A DNA stretch of 64,000 bases from Lactuca virosa (lineage: Eukaryota > Streptophyta > Magnoliopsida > Asterales > Asteraceae): NCBI GenBank assembly GCA_928212115.1, contig CAKMRJ010004445.1, forward strand, positions 74,810,946 to 74,874,945, written 5' to 3'. Position numbers and translations under genes: made by a program. Below, piece by piece: positions 57,901 through 64,000 of this stretch. The first letter of the stretch is position 1. Every line of letters starts with the position of its first letter. The notes under the pieces are model-generated. The model worked only from the letters and a program-made list of their open reading frames with translations, did not search any database and was not told the origin of the DNA.

Positions 57901-58714
57901 TTGACTCAACCCTCTTTAACATTGCATCAGGAATCCGAGCAATGTGTGTGAAGACTTCCAAATCATCCGAAACTTCCTTTGGAAAGTGATACTTCAGAAA
58001 CTCTACCTTTTCTTCATCAGCAGGGACAGCAATTCGTTCTTTATCATAGAAATAACAAAGGATTAAGCTACAATACCTAGCACATGAAATGCCTTGAACC
58101 ACATTCGTGTTTTGAACACTCTTTTGGAATTCCTTCCATAGTTGTGTAGAGTAGTTGACAGAGATATCATAATACAATCCTGCCACCATCGCATAAACCT
58201 CCATGCGACCTTTGTCTAAGCCAACACTTCGACCTGTCAAGCATCGAAGAAAAATTCCAAACAAGAAATTCCAAACAGTTGGCAGAGATGACTTCTTGAA
58301 ATCACTAATCTTCATGAGTGGGGGCTGATGACCCATCTCATTAAACATATGAATAACTTGTGCATTAGAAAGATTAGTAACAAGTTGAGAATTGGGAATA
58401 TCCAGAATCTGACAAAAGATCTTCTTGGACAAACGGATTTTCTTGTCATTCACCAGTTGAAAGGTGATGATATCCATTGCTTTGCTATAAGTCGCAGTGG
58501 ATCCTGCCTGAGAAAGCCATGAGAGAGGAACTGCGAATGAATTTAACATCGCCTTTGAAAGAACAGAACTCTTCAATGCGACAATTAGCATCTTCAACTC
58601 TTCTGGATACAGAGACACATCCCCTTCCACTTGATAATTGGTGCTTTGAATCTTCATGATCGGTTGAGAAGTGATGTCTTCAGTTGTTCGAGAAGTAGAA
58701 TCAACGCCAACCAT
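54913..58714 (-). pseudogene. Env-like region of element D, about 1,270 codons
   Basis: A 401-codon block from ATG 58714 (MVGVDSTSRTTEDIT) includes a helical domain with SLYPEELKMLIVALKSSVLS and LWKEFQKSVQ, then lysine-rich clusters (KKSKRSKKDAK, RRLKKRTRGSRK) that look like nuclear signals. After stops at 57509 and 57272 the same frame continues with acidic sequence and two coiled-coil stretches (FKILNKKLNSILQSQADL; then MQKEISIVQRDYASINQK after a frameshift near 56545). The C-terminal domain (IESKVAYNHMYAFEKKPKK to EIRRVMLYAIQ) has one stop near 55549 and ends at 54913, 17 bp from the PPT. Three stops and one shift in 3.8 kb is light damage. I see no signal peptide, cleavage site or clear membrane helix, so a true envelope role is doubtful. 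Confidence 0.7.
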
Positions 58715-60477
58715 GATTAGGGTTTAGAAGCTTTGAATTTGGGTATTTGAGTTCTTTTGTGAGCGTAAAAAGATAAAGAATCCGTAATGCCTTTTTATAT
58801 GTAACCCTTAATTTGAATTGAACGCGGGATAGGCATTGATTGAGATCTGACGTGGCACCTTAAAAGTCGCACCAGTCTGCCAATAAAGTTGCCATGCGTC
58901 AAAAAGTAACTGTCACATTGCCTTGGAACCAGGAAACGTCTCCTCATACAGTCTGTTTGTGTTACCTCAAGGAATAGTAACCGTCATCAACCTTCGGATG
59001 GAGGGTAAGCTCTTTCGTCTTTGGGTTTAGAGACGAAGTCATGTGCTAGACTGTCGAAATCATCAGCCTGAGTTGGTAGTACTCAGAACCTCAAGGATTT
59101 CGTGTGTGCTGTGTGCCAAAGAAAAGATAAGAAACAAATTAACAAAAATTTGGATCTGTGATGTCAAAAATTTCGACACAAAAGCAGAGAAACCCCGGGC
59201 AAAGGTTACTTCATTAATTATCAAGAGAGATAATTAACTGCTTGTATATTTTCCCGTGAATTACAATCGAATACTTGTAGAGAAGTATCGAAGGGCTTCT
59301 TTTGTTAGGCTTATTGGGTGGTTTAAAATTTCGTTACATATCATCCTAAACATAAGGTGAGTAATTGTAACAGAAATTACTTGTTTGACCAGTGTAGTCA
59401 GTGACAAGTATGCTTTGAAATATGTTGATAGTAACTTTGAAAGCAAATGAAACTCATACTGAAATCATATTCATAAAAAAATATTTGTTCTGAATCCTAT
59501 TGGGTAACAAACATCGTGGGTTTCGATAGATTGATCAAGATCACGCATAAGAATAGAATATGATTTTGAGTTTCGAAAAATGGTACTGAAACAAATGTTT
59601 CGTCAAATCTGGAACATAGTTCCCCGTCAATTCCTTATTAAGATATGAAGTTGGGTTTCACTTTCATCACGGCCTCATGATGTCAGATCACTAACACAGA
59701 ATGTTGATATATCTAAATCTTGATGGGTTGAATCAAAGATCTCTTGGATATATGTCTTCGTGTGTGCAAGTGTAAGAAATTTTTTGATGAAAAAGAGTGG
59801 TTATGAAGAACAAATTGTACCTCTGTTATTTTCAGACAAAACAGATAACTCTTAACTCATGTGAGAAGAGTAAGGTAGCTCAATCGACTAATGTGAATAT
59901 AAGCCTGACTTGGGAAGAAATTTGCGTATGAAAAATTTCCTTAAGACTTTCGTAAACACACATTGAGTCTCCAGAGGCTTGGGTCAACATGCTGCAGCAT
60001 GCTTCTTGGGACAACCTAACTAGTACATAGTTGATGAAAGTTTACCTTCCCATAGAAACATAAGCATGACCTTTGAAAAAATATTCGTGTTATCTGCACA
60101 ATCAAAAAGAAACAAAGAGAATAACGAAAATCTTTTTGATATTTTTGATTTTTCGAAAAGATAACAACAAAACAAAAATAAAATCCTTTTGGAGTTTTTG
60201 TGAATTTTTCGAAAAATGAAACAATTAACAAAAGAAAATCTTTTTGGAGTTTTTGATTTTTCGAAAAGAAAACATTTTTACAAACAAACGAAAATTTGTA
60301 AACAAACTACAATTCCCCATTCTTGCGAAAATTTGACAAACTAACGAAAATTTTGTACCACACAGCCAACATGCAAATTGTCGAATTCGAAGCGTGTCAA
60401 AGCGTTGACTATGAACAGTAACCGCTGAATGACGTCTTATTGCCTCCGAATCGACACATATGTATAACACACCTTTG
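58715..60477 (-). other. Non-coding spacer between RNase H and env-like region of D
   Basis: No supported ORF. Three repeats of an AAAATCTTTTTGGAGTTTTT..TTTTTCGAAAAG unit occur at about 60125-60165, 60180-60222 and 60234-60273. TTCG/CGAA motifs are frequent. It probably holds the leader or promoter for the env-like region, which is inference. Confidence 0.6.
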
Positions 60478-62210
60478 CTATACATTCGAAATCCATCTTG
60501 GAACTGAACTCGCTTCAATCATTACCAAACCTGTCAAAATTCGAACAAACGATTTTTCATCCAAAGCTTTTGTAAAAATATCAGCAAGCTGATCAGTTGT
60601 TTTTACAAAATGCACTTCAATGTTTCCATCTTTCACATGATCTTTGATAAAGTGATAACGAAGAGCTATATGTTTAGTTTTCGAATGTTGTACTGGATTA
60701 TGACAAATGCGTATAGCACTTTGAGAATCACAGTACAATGGAATTTTTTTCATATTCACTGCATAATCCCTCAACTGACTTTGAATCCAAATAATTTGTG
60801 ATGTACAAGTAGCAGCTGCTACATATTCGGCTTCAGCAGTAGAAATCGAAACACACGTTTGCTTCTTCGACTGCCAACTAACCAACTTTCCATCCAAAAA
60901 TTGACAACCACCACTAGTACTTTTTCGATCCAATGTACACCCTCCTAGATCTGCATCTGAAAATGCCTGAATGAAAAATCCTGTTTTCGAAGGATACTAC
61001 AATCCTAACGAAATTGTTCCCTTGAGATAACGAAAGATATTTTTCACAGCTGTTAAATGTGGTTCTCGAGGATTTGCTTGATACCTAGCACAATTACATA
61101 CAGAAAACATGATATCAGGTCTACTTGCAGTAAGATAAAGCAATGAACCTATCATGCTCATGTATAAAGTAAGATCAACCGCAGGCGATTCTAACGAAGG
61201 TGTTAGCCTTGTGCCAACAGCCATTGGTACTCTTAACTTCGTGCTATTTGTCATTCTAAACTTTTCGAGCAAATTCCTTGTATATTTCTCTTGATTGATG
61301 AATATGCCTTCTCTGTTTTGACATATGTTTAAGCCAAGAAAATTATTGATTTTACCCATCATGCTCATTTCGAATTGGTTTTTCATCAAGTTTTTGAATT
61401 CTCTAGACAAAGTAGGGTCAGTAGAGCCAAAAATAATATCGTCAACATAAATTTGAACAAGCATCAGATGACACCCAACTTTCTTTCGAAATAATGTGGG
61501 GTCAACTGATCTTTTTGCTTAAATTTCGACTGTTTTAAGAAACTGGTAAGAGTTGCATACCATGCTCTTGGTGCTTGTTTTAACCCATATACAACTTTAT
61601 CTAAAATATATACATGATCAGGATGCATTTCATTTACGAAACCTGGAGGTTGTTCTACGTAAACAGTTTCTTCAAGTTCTCCATTGAGAAAGGCACATTT
61701 CACATCCATTTGATAGACATCAAAATCCTTATGAGCTGCATATGCTAAGAATATTCGAACAGCCTCGAGTCTTGCAACAGGGGCAAAGGTTTCTTCATAA
61801 TCAATTCCTTCTTGTTGCGAATAACCTTTTACAACTAAACGTGCTTTATTTCGTACAATATTTCCATCTTTGTCGGTTTTGTTTTTGAAAATTCATTTTA
61901 ACCCGACAATCGAAACATTTTCAGGTTTAGGAATTAATCTCCAAACCTTGTTTCTTTCAAATTCAGCCAGTTCTAATTGCATTGCAACAACCCAATCCGA
62001 GTGTTCCATTGCCATCTTAACTGTCTTTGGTTCAATTTTAGATATGAAAACATTGAACATGCAACCATTTTTATGAGTATTTAATACCTCATTCTTAGCA
62101 CGAATCTGAGCTCGTGTTAATACTCCATCTTGAGGATTTCCAATGACCTGATCTATTGGATGAGTCTTTGTCCATTTCTCTAACGGTGGATAAGCCGGAT
62201 CAAATTCCAA
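60478..62210 (-). pseudogene. Reverse transcriptase and RNase H of element D
   Basis: RT starts near 62060 (MEHSDWVVAMQLELAEFERN, WRLIPKP), has a stop near 61894, then ARLVVKGYSQQEGIDYEETF, MDVKCAFLNGELEETVYVEQ, YGLKQAPRAWY and, after a frameshift near 61500, the catalytic LVQIYVDDIIFGS. It continues with RYLKGTISLGL, a stop near 60997, then RNase H from about 60965 (FSDADLGGCTLDRKSTSGG, STAEAEYVAAATCTSQIIWI, YCDSQSAIRICHNPVQHSKT, FVKTTDQLADIFTKALDE) to a stop at 60478. Catalytic YVDD and the RNase H acidic residues are intact; the ORF is not. It copies element RNA to DNA in the active family. Confidence 0.85.
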
Positions 62211-62353
62211 AGGTGCATCTTCGTATATCTCTTCATTTTCAGATCCTACAACAGAAACATGATCATTTAGATCATGAAAATCATCATTTTGATTAAAATT
62301 TATTGTATCATTTTCCTCCTCAACACTATTATCATTTTGATGCTCCCCCTCAA

Positions 62354-63580
62354 CTAGATACGCCCCTCAACAACATCATCCATTCTCCCATTCTCCCCCT
62401 CGAAAGAATGCTCCTCCTCAACCAGAGTATTCGAATCCAAGTGCTCTCCTTCGACTGGATTATCAAGCATACTTTCGCCAAGTCCAAGAGAATTCATTGT
62501 TGAATTAACATCTACTATATTTTGAGGAATTTCCAAGTCATCATTATGCTTCGAAGATTCAGAGTGATGATTATCATTCGCATGAACTTCAGCATCTACA
62601 GCCCTGTCAGGAATACCAAAAATTAAATCATAATCAAAATCAGATGAATTTGATTCTTCAGTTTCATCAGATGATTCATTAATAATTGGTTTTTGTTCAA
62701 ATTGCTTTTCAACTTGTTTGACATAATAATCATCGAAAGTAAGATTGAAAGTTTCTTCGACTTTTTGTGTTCGCTTATTTAACACTCTGTATGCAACCGA
62801 ATTGTGTGAATATCCCAAAAATATGCCTTCGTCTGCTTTAGCTTGATATTTTGAAAGGTTATCTTTAAGATTCATGATAAAACACCTGCAGCCAAAAACA
62901 TGAAGAAATTTGACATTAGGTTTCCAATTATTGATAATTTCATACGGAGTGATATTGAATCGACGATGAATAAAAGATCGATTTTGAGTGAAACAAGCTG
63001 TGGAAACTGCTTCAGCCCATAGATATTGAGGAAGATTCGCATATGTCAACATAGTTCTTGCTGCTTCACAAAGTGACCTATTTCGTCTTTTAACCACACC
63101 ATTTTGCTGCGGTGTATAAGGCTAAGAAAAATTATGCGAAATTCCTTTTTCTGTTAAGTGCGAATCCAACTCATTATTCTTAAACTCAGATCCATTATCG
63201 CTTTTGATTTTTCGAACATTTTTCTTCAGACTCATCTCAATCTTCTTAATAAACTCGATCATTGTTTGAGCAACCTCAGATTTTAACCTGAGAAAATATA
63301 CCCAAGTAAATCGTGAAAAATCATCAACAAAAACCAAAATGTACCGTTTCTTGTTGAGTGTTTCAACAGTCAATGGTCCACAAAGGTCAATGTGTAGAAG
63401 TTCCAACGGTTCTACAATTTTCGAATCTATCACAATTGGATGGCCTTTCATGTGCTGTTTTCCTTGTTTACAAGTTGCACACAATGTATCATTGTCAAAT
63501 TTTAGTACAGGTAAACCACAAACAAGATCATCAACAACCAATTTAGTACAGGTAAACCACAAACAGAATGGAATGAAAAA
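62354..63580 (-). pseudogene. GAG-pre-integrase and integrase of element D, catalytic Glu changed
   Basis: The zinc-binding part includes LCATCKQGKQHMKGHPI near 63430-63490. The core has LLHIDLCGPLTVETL (first Asp), KSDNGSEFKNNELDSH (second Asp) and, after a TAG at 63122-63124, PQQNGVVKRRNRSLCEAART. The usual VVERR catalytic Glu is Lys here (63089-63091). The core continues through NITPYEIINNWKPNVKFLHV and FGCRCFIMNLKDNLSKYQAK, then an acidic Ser-rich linker to a stop at 62354. A 41-bp duplication at 63501-63541/63542-63565 shifts the frame upstream. Confidence 0.85.
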
Positions 63581-64000
63581 CTTTTAACCCAATCACAAAC
63601 TTTTGTTTTGAGACTATCAATTAAATCCACATCATTATTTAAAGAAATAGAAACATAAGTTTTTGTTAGTTTGGGATTGTCACTGACACATGCCTTCGTC
63701 TTTTTAGATTGAGTATGATCAAGCTTGTCTTTCGAAACCGGTTGCCAAGTTTTAACCAAAACACTCGAATCTTTTGATGACGAGCTCTCAGTTGACGAAG
63801 AATTCACATAATTCTCATAAGCTTCGTGAATTTGTTGTTGAGAATATTTCCTTGATTGATATTTTCGACCTTTTCCTTCCAACCAATTATCAATGTTTTT
63901 GTCACGAGACAACCCTTTTGTGTACGAAACTTTTAAATTTTGTTTTCCTGTAGGATTCGGAAAATTCGATTTTTGTGGAAAGAAATCAGCATTTGATTTA
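63502..64000 (-). pseudogene. Late gag/pol linker of element D, runs off the window
   Basis: The minus-strand frame from 63912 includes NWLEGKGRKYQSRKYSQQQI, a Ser-rich stretch, LVKTWQPVSKDKLDH and DLIDSLKTKVCDWVKSFSFH. This basic and Ser-rich sequence resembles the segment between the Gag knuckle and protease in related elements. The protease active site (DSG) is not seen before GAG-pre-integrase begins, so protease is probably deleted or highly diverged. The frame changes at the 41-bp duplication near 63542. Confidence 0.6.

Larger units (their letters stand above)
54567..64000 (-). mobile_element. Sirevirus-like copia element D, 5' end outside the window
   Basis: Read right to left: late gag, GAG-pre-integrase, integrase, RT, RNase H, 1.8 kb non-coding, a 3.8-kb env-like region, PPT and 3' LTR. 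Integrase before RT identifies Ty1/copia; an extra long coding region after pol is the hallmark of some Sireviruses. TTCGAA-type motifs are frequent in its non-coding parts. All ORFs are broken. It inserted into a gypsy remnant. The 5' LTR and PBS lie beyond 64000. Confidence 0.85.

Overview
This window looks like intergenic heterochromatin from a large plant genome. It is AT-rich, full of (TA)n tracts, and built almost entirely from transposable elements nested in one another. Ty1/copia elements of Sirevirus type, a chromodomain Ty3/gypsy element of Tekay/Del type, and LTRs carrying dyads such as AACTCGTCGAGTT and GTACGC..GCGTAC suggest an Asteraceae genome, possibly lettuce (Lactuca). That assignment is recall and inference, not proof. 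I found no intact host gene, rRNA, functional tRNA or CRISPR array.

Layout. 1-6.5 kb: a Mutator-like element (323-6480) with exact 9-bp target duplications. It carries a dead DUF1985/Ulp1-protease gene, and a minus-strand gypsy solo LTR (2128-4176) sits in one of its exons. 6.5-10 kb: AT-rich DNA with a weaker 1.5-kb MULE candidate. 9965-13344: copia element A (plus strand), with gag but most of pol deleted. 14.4-35.1 kb: three terminal-inverted-repeat elements, G, E and F, each lying between (TA)n tracts. E contains PPR-like coding scraps and copia element B (16737-22334, minus, pol deleted). F is a giant foldback that contains the Tekay gypsy element (23679-34795, plus), whose 5' LTR contains another solo LTR (25388-28335, minus).

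34.06-38.43 kb: a tandem segmental duplication that copied the gypsy 3' LTR, the F arm, a MITE and a copia LTR. 37.6-40.75 kb: copia element H, cut off inside gag by a gypsy LTR fragment (40755-42333). 42334-46945: Sirevirus-like element C (minus), in which gag is joined to an env-like ORF with no pol between. 46.9-50.8 kb: fragments, including a zinc-knuckle scrap with an intron, an 83-codon ORF and probable LTR debris. 50840-54566: 3' LTR plus pol remnant of a minus-strand gypsy element. 54567-64000: Sirevirus D (minus), running off the window, with integrase, RT, RNase H and then a roughly 1,270-codon env-like region ending next to the PPT.

The strongest themes are: (1) nearly every LTR family here carries its own short dyad or sequence motif, repeated within the LTR and sometimes the leader; (2) three separate inverted-repeat elements are embedded in (TA)n tracts; (3) C and D share a downstream env-like protein domain that has been kept although both copies are broken. 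Every protein-coding element visible is inactivated by stops, frameshifts or deletions. Some non-autonomous forms (A, B) still have perfect target duplications.
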